Assembly (NCBI GenBank): GCA_033816765.1
Contig: CM066291.1
Coordinates: forward strand, 4,960,001-5,024,000
DNA: 64,000 nt
Direction of reading: 5' to 3'
From: Nothopassalora personata
Lineage: Eukaryota; Ascomycota; Dothideomycetes; Mycosphaerellales; Mycosphaerellaceae
Both the position numbers and the translations under genes were made by a program. This document shows, piece by piece, positions 36,810 through 50,669 of this stretch (positions within the stretch are counted from its first letter, which is position 1; the number at the start of each line of letters is the position of its first letter). The notes beneath the pieces were generated by a model. That model worked only from the letters and a program-made list of their open reading frames with translations, did not search any database and was not told the origin of the DNA.

Positions 36810-37315
36810 GCCGATGTCACGGTCTCCCATCAGGAAGGATCCCACCTGGGAGCTGAGAAGCCTTCCGGGCCAAAAGAGAGTGGGAGTGAATGTTCAGATT
36901 TGCATGTGAATGCCAAGCCCGACAACATTCACAGCCTAAACCAGCCCCCACCCATGACACCTCAGGCACTAATGGACAGCGGCACCTCGGGACGTCACAC
37001 CGTCACTGCCTGTGACTCGGAGAAGGCCCGCGCACGTGGAGGAAGCCCGTGGATACCCGTAGGAGGGTTGGAATGTTTGGTGAATGACAAAGTTTGGTGT
37101 TTGCCATGTGCAGCAAACACACAAACACGCAAACACGAGGACGCGCAACACGCGGGGGGATTGTACAAATAGCCGGCTTGCTCCCTAAGCCTCTCTCTTC
37201 TCTTCTTCGTCTTTCGTCTTGTGTAGCTAGCCTACCATACCTTTGTACCTGCAGCTGCATTTCGCACCTGCTTCTTAGTCCAGTTCCCAAGCCAGGCTCT
37301 CGCCCTGACAGCCGA
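36810..37315 (+). mobile_element. Young solo LTR (496 bp), TSD GCCGA
   Basis: LTR 36815-37310, TGTCACGGTCTCCC to CGCCCTGACA, flanked by GCCGA at 36810-36814 and 37311-37315. Normal CA/TG content in a fully RIPped neighbourhood shows it is recent or too short for RIP. ORFs inside overlap on both strands and are not genes. The family differs from the 348-bp LTR. Confidence 0.92.
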
Positions 37316-39300
37316 GTATAACTACGAGACGCACGATTAGGAGCTACTTACAGTAGTTAAGGCTTTTAAGTATTAGAGGCTATACTTAGAGGGCGCTACG
37401 TATACGGTACGAGTACTAGTCGACTACGCTAACCTATAGGGCTTTATAATAGTAAAGTAGCTAAATGGGCGGTAAGCTCGATAGGCTACGTTCCTATAGT
37501 CTTTTAATTTTATAGTAGAGTATCGGCCGGGTAAGACTAACCTAGCCGACGCGCCTTCGAGACGTAGTAACTACGTAGCTATAATGCAATAAACTTTAAA
37601 CTTACTACCTACCTTATAAAGTAAGCTATCTTTCTAGAAGGAGTCTCTAGAAGGGATAAGCGAGCCGACGGTAAAGCGCGCGCTTACTACCTACGAGGCG
37701 ATGTAGGACGATATAGGCGCGGTAATAGTAGTGCGGAGAGGTAACCTTCCCTATTAAGATAAGCCGTCGTTACTAGTAGGAGTGTACGCTATAGTAATAT
37801 AGGGTTAAGCTTATAGCTCGACGGGTGAGTTAATCCTACTCTTAATAAAGATCGCGTAGTAGTAAGACGACTAGTATATCGTATACTTAGCGTAGGCGCT
37901 AAGCGCGAGGGACGCTAAGGGATAGTATATAAGGGATATAAAGGATAACCTTATATACTACGGAGACGCGATCGTAGTACCTAGGGATTACGCAATTAGG
38001 TCGCATCTAATTCGTATACACTACGACGACGTCCTCGCGGGTTACTTTAGAAGGACTAAGACTAAAGAGCTGTTACGACGTAATTATTAGTAGGACTTAC
38101 TTAGTACGGACGTAAAGTAATACGTCTAAGCCTATAGAACCTACTAGGGTTCGAAGGCTAAACGCTATCGACCCTATAGTAGGCTATAACCGCTTCCTAG
38201 ACCGGAGCGGCCGTAGTAGGAAATTACTATAGATTTTATTACGGACCTACCTCTAAGTACGCGAGCCGGTTACGTATATAATGCGATCCTAGTAATAGTC
38301 GATCGCTACTTAAAAATGAGCTTATACATCCCGACGACGAAGACTTATATAGCCGTAGAGCTTACGAGGCTCCTACGAGACGAAGTCGTACGATACTATA
38401 GTGTCCCGTTAGGTATAGTAAGCGACCGAGGTCCGGTCTTTACTAGTTAGTTTTAGAGTGACTTCTACTTCGAGGCGCGTGTAAAGCGTAAGCTATCTAC
38501 GGCCTTTTACCCTTAGACTAACGGCTAAACTAAGAGGGTAAACTAAACCCTCGAATAATATCTTCGTTATTACTATAGTAACAATTAAACTAAGTAGGCT
38601 AAGTAGCTTGTAGTTACTAAATTCGTAGCTAATAATAGCATCTACCTAACACTACGGATAAGTCCGTTCGAGATAGCGTACGGTTAGCGACCTAAGATTA
38701 CCCCTACACTAACTAGATCTCGAGACGAGACCTAGGGGGGGAAGTACTAGTAGCGGTAATAGCTACGAGTCGCATGTAAAAACTACGCGCTACACTCGAG
38801 GAGCGATAGAAGGCTATAGTAGAAAGCTAGGCTCGCTACTATAATAAGACCTACTAAGCTAAGACCTACTGCGTAGGTAACTTAGTCCTATTATTAACGA
38901 AGAACCTTAAGTTAGTAGTACTAAAGAAGAAGATGGGTCCGAAGTTTATCGGCCTATACCGCATTACGGACGCTATCGGTTCGTAGGCGTACCGCCTAGC
39001 GCTACTAGCCAACTTAAGGCTCTATAACGTCTTCTATATCTCTCTCCTCGAGCCGTATATTGGTAGCGATAAGGATAGACCCGTACCCCCTCTAGCTAAT
39101 AAGGACGGAGAGTATAAGGTAGAGGCAGTACTAGATAGGCGTAAGCGTAAGGGTAAGCTATAGTATCTAGTCTAGTAGAAGGACTAGCTAGAGGAGTATA
39201 ATAGCTAAGAACCGGCGGAGGGCCTCGCGAATGCGGATCGTATAGTAGCCGACTATAAGGCGTTAAGGAGAAGCAAATAAGACTAGTATAGAAGTACTAG
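37316..39300 (+). mobile_element. Gypsy element C, fragment 3 (RNase H, integrase, chromodomain)
   Basis: NYETHD-stop-ELLTVVKAFKY, YRPGKTNLADAPSRR (RNase H end); integrase with IHYDDVLAGYFRRTKT, IDFITDLPLSTRAGYVYNAILVIVDRY, IVSDRGPVFTS and FEIAYG; chromodomain near 39118-39200 (EYKVEAVLDRRKRKGKLQYLV) ending about 39290. All stops are TAG/TAA. Integrase DDE residues are still visible. With fragments 1 and 2 this is one element lacking gag, protease and most of RT. Confidence 0.87.
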
Positions 39301-39349
39301 AGCATAAATAAAACTTTTCTTAACTATAAATAAAATAAAAGCTAAAGAG

Positions 39350-39720
39350 TAGCGCGCCTACTAGGGGCTACGTAGAGTAGTAGTAGGCGAGGAGCCCGCG
39401 AGTAGCGTGTAAGGCGAGCGCCTTAGTTGTCGTCGTCGCGTAGTAACTTAGGTAGGAATGCCTAGTCGGCGGCGGTAGTATCGATGTTCTACGCCTATAG
39501 GAACTAGGACTACGGTTAGTAGGGTACACGTATACGAGGAATATACGACTTACGGCGCGGCCGAGTTCGAACAGCCTATTAAGGGCGCGGTTCTACTCCT
39601 ACTAGAGCGCGAGGGCTACGGCGGCGGGGGCGGCGGTAGTAGTAGCGGCGGCGGGGGCACGTATACGGGTCTCCCCGGTACGCTTATACTTATAGGCATT
39701 AAAATGCCTAATAGCCTATA
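39350..39720 (-). pseudogene. Possible antisense ORF of gypsy element C
   Basis: Between pol and the 3' LTR the minus strand reads RTGETRIRAPAAATTTAAPAAVALAL, then ALNRLFELGRAVSRIFLVYVYPTNRSPSSYRRR with few stops. The position parallels the antisense ORF of the chromovirus. No domain is recognised and the low-complexity start weakens the case. Confidence 0.3.
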
Positions 39721-39794
39721 GAAAGGTTTAGCCGAAGCATAGGAGACGTACTAGAGCCCCCCCCCGCGAGTAGTAGTCGACTCGTAGGAGCGAA

Positions 39795-40782
39795 GTAGCG
39801 ACTTACCTCCGTAATGTCGTTACCTAGCTAGGTACATAGGCGGATCTACTCCACTAGCTCCTACTACTAGAGGTCTATAGGCGCCTAGCCTATTATAGCC
39901 GTAAGGAAGTCGCGCTAGGAGCGCGCGGCGCGTAGGCGGCTTACTAGCGAGGCGATAGCGTAGCTAGTGTTAGGCGCGCACTTATGTCTATTACGCCTAT
40001 AGCGGCCGCACTTCTTTAGGAGCTCGCCGGTAGTAACACTATTACAGTTATCGGCTTCGTCTAGTAAGTAGTTAGTATACAAATCGTAGGTAGCGCGCAT
40101 AGAGACTTACCCTTAACGAAGTATAGGAGGTACCATATGTACATATTAATCCTTAGCGAGAGCTTAGTAGCGGGCGAGGGCGTTAGTAGCTACGAGGGGG
40201 ATACTAGTCGCTTACGACTACTAGGCGTTCTAGGAGGCGGAGCGGCTAGAGGACGGAGGCGAGGAGGGCCCGTTAGATATAATAATAATAATAATGCTAG
40301 CGAGGCGCTTACGGTAATGGTACGGTACGGGTGCGTAGTAGTAGTGTAGCGGAGGTAGTACGCTAGGGAACGTACTAGAGAATAGGGCTAGGTTAGGCTA
40401 GAGTTTTATACCCCTAACTAGCTACGTCGGTATAGTAACTAAGCCTTACTTACCTACACCTACATAACAACACGTACGTAACCCGTATATAGGCCGTATA
40501 GTAACTATAGTTCTAGAAGTACGTAGGAATCTCTACGTAGTAACTAGCGAGCTAAGGATAGCTCGTACGGGAGGGGAGGTAATTATAAGGGGTAGCCTAG
40601 TAGCTAACCCTTATATGTGGCCTTATATATAATATACGGTCGCGACCGGCTACTAAGCCGCACGTAATACGTATGCGTACACCTTACGACGCGCGATGCG
40701 TCTTAAATAAAAGGTAAGAATTAGTTCATCTACGACTAGTAGGTCGTAGGCGTACTATACATTACGATATCCCTTAATAGGG
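39795..40782 (+). repeat. 3' LTR of gypsy element C
   Basis: Homologous to the solo LTR at 8705-9773, ending CCCTTAATA (originally probably TTAACA). ORFs inside (39915-40100, 40137-40349) are not conserved between the copies and are not called. Confidence 0.75.
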
Positions 40783-40960
40783 GATATCGTAATGTATAGC
40801 ACGCCTACGATCTTCTAATCGTAGATAAACTAAAGCTTACCTTCTTCTATAGACGCTATACGCGTCTCCTAGTGTACGTATACGCGTTACGTGCGGTATA
40901 CTAAGCCGGGTATAGCCGCATTACATATAAGGGTTAGCTATAGGCTACCCTTATAGTATC
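40783..40960 (-). repeat. Inverted LTR fragment head to head with the element C LTR
   Basis: About 180 bp that is the reverse complement of the last part of the preceding LTR, starting GGGATATCGTAATGTATAG. The two ends form a tight palindrome at 40740-40830. It is truncated at about 40960. Confidence 0.75.
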
Positions 40961-40964
40961 GTAA

Positions 40965-43139
40965 GAAAGCTCGTATAGGTGTAGCCGCTATAATCTAACC
41001 GGACTAGGGTAATTTAAGCGAAGGGTCCGAGGCTAGTTCCGAGGCTAGTACCGAGTCTAAAGTAGAGCTATTTAATCCGGACAATAAGCTAAAGTAGACA
41101 GTAGATAAGAGGTATAATCGTAGGCTATTACCTCTAGTTTAGCGAGACATTATTAATGGCAGTTACTATCGTAGTAGGTTCCTCCACTTTCTCGGAGAAG
41201 GACGCCTACTACCGGGCGAGGAAAGGCGTATCGTGTTACTACTAAGCCTATGCTATAATGCGTACACGCCGGATACATTCCTATTATCGACATTCTAATT
41301 GCTACCTATACTAGTTATTCCTATAGCTCTACGGAAAGGTTCTCGTTCTACTATCGTATTAGTAGTACTCGATAAATAGGCTTATAGGTACGCTACCGAG
41401 CTACGTCCTAATACTATGTTCCCTATGCCGCCTAATGCATTTATGTCTAATAGGCTCCGGTAGGACATCGTTACGCTATATAACGACAAGTTGTACAAGT
41501 CTCTAAATACCTCGAGTAGTTAGGATAATCTAGTAATCGATAGGTTATGCGAGAAGGTGCCTCGTATTATCGAGTAGAAGTACTAGGGTGTGCATTAATT
41601 AACATTACTAGCCTAACTTAAGTAGTAGTTCTCTATCGTCTAGTCTATACTTATAGAGCATGTAGCGGTACGGAAAGCTAGTCGTAATACTAGAAAGGCT
41701 ACACCTACTAATAATAGGGAGTTAAATGTTAGGAACCGCTGTACGTTATCACAACTCGGGCTTGGATCTTTGCAGGGATGTCTCAATCAGTTATGAAGGT
41801 AGTGGTTCCAAACAGTATATGGTGTATACTTAAAATGAGTTGAGCACGAGGCTCCTATCTACTCGTAAAGAAGCGTCGTCTATATAGTGCCATGCCTTGG
41901 CGTGATCTGTCCTGCTCTGCCCTGAGCGAGTCTGATCAACTGATCAAGAGTGATCAGGACCGATCAGTCCTGATCGCTCTGTCACGTGACTCCCCAGGCA
42001 TCCATGTCTGCAGCTTCGTCTGGTTTCCTGCTCCGTTGTCCAACCATTTGCACCGATAACACTGTTCCGTAACATTAAACTAGGACGATAAGGACGCTAC
42101 CTAGTCGTTAAGGCGTACGGAGGAGGCTAGGGACAATAATCTAATCCTAGTTACGGCTCGTAATATGTTAAAGCTACGGTAAGAGCGAGAAGGTAACAAT
42201 CGGTAAGTCTACGATCTAGTCGGGGGTAATAGTCGGTAGGTCTATAGTCTAGCGAGAGGTGCATATATACCGTTCGTATTAACTAGTCCTATAGCGTTAC
42301 CTTCTACTGTTATAACTAGTACTATATCGACACCGTGTCTAATAAATCGATCGCCTACCCGTCCGTAGTACTTACCGATTACGCCTAAGTCGAGTATACT
42401 ACCGCCGGTACAAGTTTCGACACTACTAGCATTATAGACATTGCTTATAAGTGCGACTAACTATACCCTCTCTACTAAGAAGACTAGTCGAGAAGTGGAT
42501 GCATTTCTTACTAATCGTAGGTCTCCTATTACTATACCGAAGGTTACTACATTTAGTACTAGCGGTGTACCGGATCCTTTTATACTAGACGAGACCGAGC
42601 TCTAGGTATTGTAAGCACCTACTAATATAGTACCCGAGGTAGATAGATTAACATCTCCTACTATTATAGTATTAGATTCGTAGGTCTTAGTACTAGACTC
42701 TTAGGTTACAGTTCTAGACTCTTAGGTTATAGTTCTAGACTCCTAGGTTATAGTGCCGGAGTCGTAGAGTATACTACTAGAATTACAATTATAGGGCGGG
42801 GCGATCGATAATACATAGCTACTTAATATACCGAACTCATCGCCCGTAGCTACTGCCGCTATTACGATACTAAGTCGGCGGTTATCTAGTATACCGAAGC
42901 GTAAGGTCGATGTAGCTCGCACACCTAGGAAGAAAACACTAAGTCAAACGAAAGGGAAGCGCCGAAAGCCGCTTATAGAGCGTAATGCGAATGCCGGAGT
43001 AGTTATTAAAGAGGATAAACTAGATAATGTGTAGATATTATAGGTAGGAGTGTCTAGATCCGGTCGGAAGCGAACACTATCGTAGAGGGCGCGGAGGAGT
43101 AACCGGTATACTAATGCCCTATCTAGTATTAATAGTTAA
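40965..43139 (+). pseudogene. Unknown RIP-degraded ORF split by the 348-bp LTR
   Basis: A continuous frame once TAG/TAA are read through, interrupted at 41727-42074 by the LTR and resuming in frame after the TTTAA duplication. Seen: acidic start (SEGSEASSEASTESKVELFNPDN); RFLHFLGEGRLLPGEERRIVLLLSLCYNAYTPDTF; a helical, charged middle (LRRTEEARDNNLILVTARNMLKLR); four VLDSQV-like repeats from a 22-bp tandem repeat (about 42673-42748); and a basic end (RTPRKKTLSQTKGKRRKPLIERNANAG). I do not recognise the family. Only the C-terminal part exists in arm A. Confidence 0.55.
41722..42079 (-). mobile_element. 348-bp solo LTR, arm B, TSD TTTAA
   Basis: LTR 41727-42074 on the minus strand (TGTTACGG to CTAACA), flanked by TTAAA on the plus strand at both sides (TTTAA in element orientation). 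It is a complete solo LTR with an intact duplication, inserted in the unknown ORF. Confidence 0.92.
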
Positions 43140-45740
<2,601 letters not shown>

Positions 45741-45744
45741 CTAT

Positions 45745-46351
45745 AAGGTAGTATAACCCTCGCGTAGTGCCTAGCTACCGACATTGCCGACAACCCCCGG
45801 CTCCCTTAGGTGTTCTTACCTAGTAGCTACGACCCTCTAACCCGCGAGCCTTAAGTTAATAGTAAGTAGTAGTCTATAGACGTACTCGGTAGTAAGTTAA
45901 GTATAGTTGTCGCTATATGCTATAATGTACTAACACTACCTTAGACGTCTACATTAAGCGTCGCGGCCGTGCGAACTAGCGCCTCGTCGGTGCTATTATA
46001 GAGACTAAGCTCGGCCGACTATACGCGCCTAAGCCTAGGTAGTCGTGCGACTATTATCTAGACTACGGATACGAGTACTAGGTCTTCTCTAACCTAGCTA
46101 AAGGCTAGATTAAGCGTGCCGGCTTCTCGTATGCTCGCTACCGCCTTCGCTCTAAGGGCTACTACTACCCTAATAAGCCCGGTCCTCGTAAGGGCGAGAA
46201 GAAGTCGAAGTCTAGTCCTCGTCGTCGTCCCGCGCCTAAGAACATTACTCCGGCTAAGAAGAGACCCCCCTTCGGGGGTAACGGTAGTAGTTTCGGTAGT
46301 AGCATAGGTAGTAGTAGCTTCGGCGGTGTAGCTCCTCCGGTAGCTATCTAA
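45745..46351 (+). pseudogene. Cysteine-motif basic protein ORF, RIP-degraded, arm B
   Basis: Same sequence as 24640-25250. Here the frame reads from SYRHCRQPPAPLGVLT next to the microsatellite, through the two decayed CX2C motifs, to the TAA at 46349-46351. The in-frame reading of the microsatellite next to it would be GTA (Val) codons, or GCA (Ala) before C-to-T change. Confidence 0.5.
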
Positions 46352-49300
46352 TTTTTTTTGTTTTCTATAAGGCTTTATCGTTAGGGTATAGTCGGGTGTC
46401 TTCTACTAGGTTTTGTTAGTAGGTAGGTAGGTAGGTGTTCGGTGTTCGGTGTTCGGTGTTCGGTGTTCGGTATCCTCTACTTAGTGTCTCTATCTATAAT
46501 AAACTTCTTCTCGGTACCGCTAATATCGTGTCTTATCTCTTATCTTATGCATTATCTTATGTACTTTGTTATCTTCTAATCGTTAAGCTACGTAAGGTCC
46601 ATAATCTCTACGTTCTCTATAGCCTTAAGCGCCTTAATATCGATAAAGTCCGATAGTATATTACCCGTAGTAGTGTCTAGTAGCTGTCGAATTAGCCTCG
46701 AGTTAAACTCCGTAACACGCGAGCCTACTACCTACATACCTTCTTTACGAATGTTAAACGAGTCGTAATACTACTTAGGATCGTATAGGCTCTAGGCTCC
46801 TCGAATAGACCCGAGCTCGCTATTAAATAACATCTTCGCCCGAGCGAACATATTAAGGCGAGCATCTCAAACGGTATAATCGTCTAGTATATAATTACTA
46901 AATTCTTGCTCGATGTTAGCGCGGAGATAGCGGATCTAACGATTTAACCGATAAATACGATCGAAGATCGTGTCTACATTATAGGTCGAGTTCTTAAAGT
47001 AATTAAGCTCGGTTTTATATCCTCTATTTAGGTGTTTGAGACTTAGGTCGATAGGCTTAAAGGTTATCGCTTTACCTTTCTAGTTTACTAGACCGGATGC
47101 TAGTATTAATCGCTATAATACCGGCGTGCACATAGTATCCGAGAGAAGCTATCGGTAATATAACATCTCGCGGCCGTAGTTATACTACGATGCTCCGAAG
47201 AAGATAGGAATTAATAGGTCTACCGCACGCCTTAGCATACCAATATTACTATGTTTAACCGCGTACCGTATCGTTAAAAGTAACTCTACCTCTTATAATA
47301 GCCGACACATAGTACGGAATTTGATGTCTTTATAAACAATACTAGAGGGAGTCTTACCTTCCTATGCGTTACGCGTAAAAGCTTCTAGTCGTATATCCTC
47401 GATAATCTCGTTAAACATCGCGGCAGTTAAGTTAGACCGTAGTATTTTATTAACGGATGCGAAACTATTATTAAGCTAGCTACCATCGATTACGGACATA
47501 TTAGTAGTAACTCCGACCGGTAATAGGATCTTACGACGCTCTAGTACTTTATAGAACAATAGCAACACCCGCGAGTTAAACCTATACCGGACTAGGGGCT
47601 CGATAAGGTAATACTTAATGTTCTTACGACTATATTAAGACCGATTCCAGGCGGCACAATTAGAAGAGATAGTGTAATAACAATACTCATTTAGAGAGGG
47701 AGGATTCTAATACGTACGGACGATAGTATAGAGTAGATTTATCTAGATGTGGAACTAAGCTAGTACTCTAAGGAGCTACTCTCTACGGTTAAAGCGACCT
47801 TAGGCATGCTTCTACTAGACTTTAGCTACTCGAATGCGCTCCGACGTAAGCTAATTACTATGTACGAGCTAAAGACGTGTACCGAACACCTCCTACTTAG
47901 AGGACGTTAGGTCCGTATTAGACTTAAAGCCTAATTCGACCTTTATAAGTCGATCGTGCACCCGTATGTTACCTTCCGTAGTGCCTTCGTCTTTGGGTAT
48001 AGAGCTACATTGTAGATAATCCGTCGGTCTAGTATTAGCGAGAATATCTAGCTAAGGCATTACTAGATAGGTGTAAGGTGTCTCTAGATTTACGATCGCC
48101 TCGAGCTTTAGGATCTCGTTAATCGGCTTATCGTAGATAGCCTTAATAGCATTAGCAATAATAGCTCTCGATATCTCTCGCCTAGTACTATTATCCTAGA
48201 GCCTAGACGCATCGTAGATGTCGTCTACATCGAGGGAAGCGGACGGAGTATACATGTCTTATATTAGGCTAGAAGCTAGAATCGTAGAATAATAGACGAC
48301 CTAAGTAGTAGTTATAGTACGCTACTTTACCTTATAGCCTAACACCTTATAGCAAGTAGGATCCTTAAAGTTTATGTTATCGTAGTTAAGTACCGTCTAC
48401 TCGTTATAGCCTATAGTACGGAGGTGCATCTACTAACGCGACGCGGATGTTAGCTATAGACTCGATATAACAATAGCTTCGCGGCTCTAGAGGACCGTAG
48501 TTACGAAGCGTTCTAAAGCGTATAGATCTATTTACATAGCCGCTATTATATAAGGCCTACTCTATAGCTTAAGGGAGCTATACTAATAAAGCGTCCTAAA
48601 CGGTATATATGTATTAGAACCGGCATCTTAACGCTATAGCTCGAGGAAGGCCGTAGTTATAAAGCGTTCTAAACGGTATATATCTATTAGAACCGGCATC
48701 TCGACGCTATAGCTCGAGGAAGACCGTAGTTATAAAGCGTTCTAAACCGTACGAAGCTAGCTACATAGCTCGTAGACGATCGTGGTCGTAAAGCGTTCTA
48801 AACCGTATAGAGGCGTGGCGAGTATATAAATCGGTAGGTATACATGTACGGATATAAGGCAAAACAGCGATTAAGCATTATAAAGACGTAGTAGCTATTT
48901 AATAGTACGCCTACGACGTACTATTACGTATAGTTATAGACTTGTCCTACGCACCTTACTATGCTCTATAACGCTATTTAATAAGCGATTGCTAGTAGTG
49001 TAGCTCTAATAGATGCCTAGTCTATGTAAAACGTCTATATACCGTCGCTTCGTGCTAGATCCTTATAGATATATAGACACGAGCGAATAGAAGGTGTTAG
49101 ATCGTTTAGCTATCCTCGAGTGTAACACCAATACCGTAACGAAGAACATACGCTATTATACGGATCGATCTAATGCATCGCTTCGAAACTAGCTCGTCTA
49201 GTATAATCGAAAATTGCTCATAAAATGCAGTAACATTTAGTGCTAGACTAGAGCACTAGTTTTAATAATCTCGTATACTACCGCGTAGTCTATATTATTT

Positions 49301-49905
49301 AAACTGTCGATGTTAGTGCCGCCGGTTAACTTTAAGGTACCGAAAGGATAATACCGCGCGAGGTTGTCGAGTTTAGCGATTATACGAGATGTAGGTATCT
49401 AGTTATATCGAGAACCTCGTCCGTATAACACGGCGTTAAGCGACTAGTGTTTAATAGAGCGACGTAATGCAGTCCGACGCGCCGGGATTGTAGCATAGTT
49501 CTTCGACTTAAGTACTATGCTATAGCTCGATGTACCGGCTACTATTCCAACCTAGGCCTATAGGAACTTATATAGACTCCAATTATAGCTTCGTAGGAGA
49601 TTAACGATAGATTGTAGCTTCTCCTACGTAGGTATGTCGTCGTCCTACCGTCGTGGATACCTCCTCCTTGCTCTAGGTTACTATACCCGCGTAGGCTCCG
49701 TAGTACGCGGCGCGTGTAGACTTCGTAGCATAACCGGAGGGAATCTAATGTAGTCCTCCTCTTCGTCGCTATTAGGGGCGTTATTGTCGGTATCGGAGTA
49801 CTCGTCTAACGATTCTTCTAACTCTACATCTTCGAAGGCGTGTAGTAAGGACTCGTATCGCGCGGACGGCGATTGTAGGTAATTATAATAAGTAGACGAC
49901 GCCAT
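46351..49905 (-). pseudogene. DUF6589-type protein gene, RIP-degraded, arm B
   Basis: Identical to the arm A copy (21086-24640), on the minus strand from ATG 49905. It has the same stops and the same inserted tandem array. Confidence 0.7.
48496..48805 (-). repeat. Tandem array inserted in the DUF6589 gene, arm B
   Basis: Mirror of 22186-22495: five AAAGCGTTCTAAACC-type units. Confidence 0.65.
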
Positions 49906-50065
49906 TGTTAATTCAATTAAAAGCGCCGAGCGTACGCTGTCGAATGCAGTAGTTATTAAGGCGATAGAGCAACGTAGTAATAGAGATGTATGCCTTCGAA
50001 TGTAATAGTGCTTGTTTGTATATAGGGCTAAATTCGTATACACTAAAACAGCCCCATTTAGTCTT

Positions 50066-50205
50066 AGACTCGCTACGCGAATTGGCGCTCCTGGCCCTCT
50101 AATTAGCTGAACGGTGCAGAACCGTGCTTAACGGAGCTGAAGCGAGCTTAAGCGAGCCTAGCGCGTGCGCTAGGCGAAGCCAAAGCCAATTCCTGCGGCG
50201 AGTCT
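50066..50205. repeat. 140-bp foldback (MITE-like), arm B
   Basis: Mirror of 20786-20925. Confidence 0.6.
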
Positions 50206-50669
50206 GAGTTTACTGAGGTAAAGCTCTTCCACCGGCTCTTCCTCCATCGACATTCACCTCACTGTCATGGAGATGCCATCCAATGTCATCTCACGTGCAG
50301 TTACCAGGTGGCTTTCCTGCCTAATTGCTGATCGATAAGCGGACATGTGACTCAATGCGAGCGTATTGATCCTCCTGCCGGTGATACTGGCTGACACCGC
50401 AGAGATGCCTGAGTATCAGGCTTGGATCTAATCTCATTGGCTGCTAGAGTTTCCCAATATGGCTCCAAATTCGAATTATCACACGGCACAGCAGCTTCCA
50501 ACCCCGTGTCACATCAGTGAGGCAACACCATTGGCTCACTTGTTGTTCCCGTGGCTCACTCGAGCTCTGCCTTGATGCGCGAGCTCAGAGTGATACTGCG
50601 GCTAGGCAGCTGCAGGCAGGTTAGCTTCGTCCAAGCTATAACTATGTCCCTGATCTGCGTATACAGTTG

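Noticed and set aside
36900..37321. Four ORFs of 60-95 codons
   Set aside because: Contained in the solo LTR with TSD GCCGA, overlapping on both strands.
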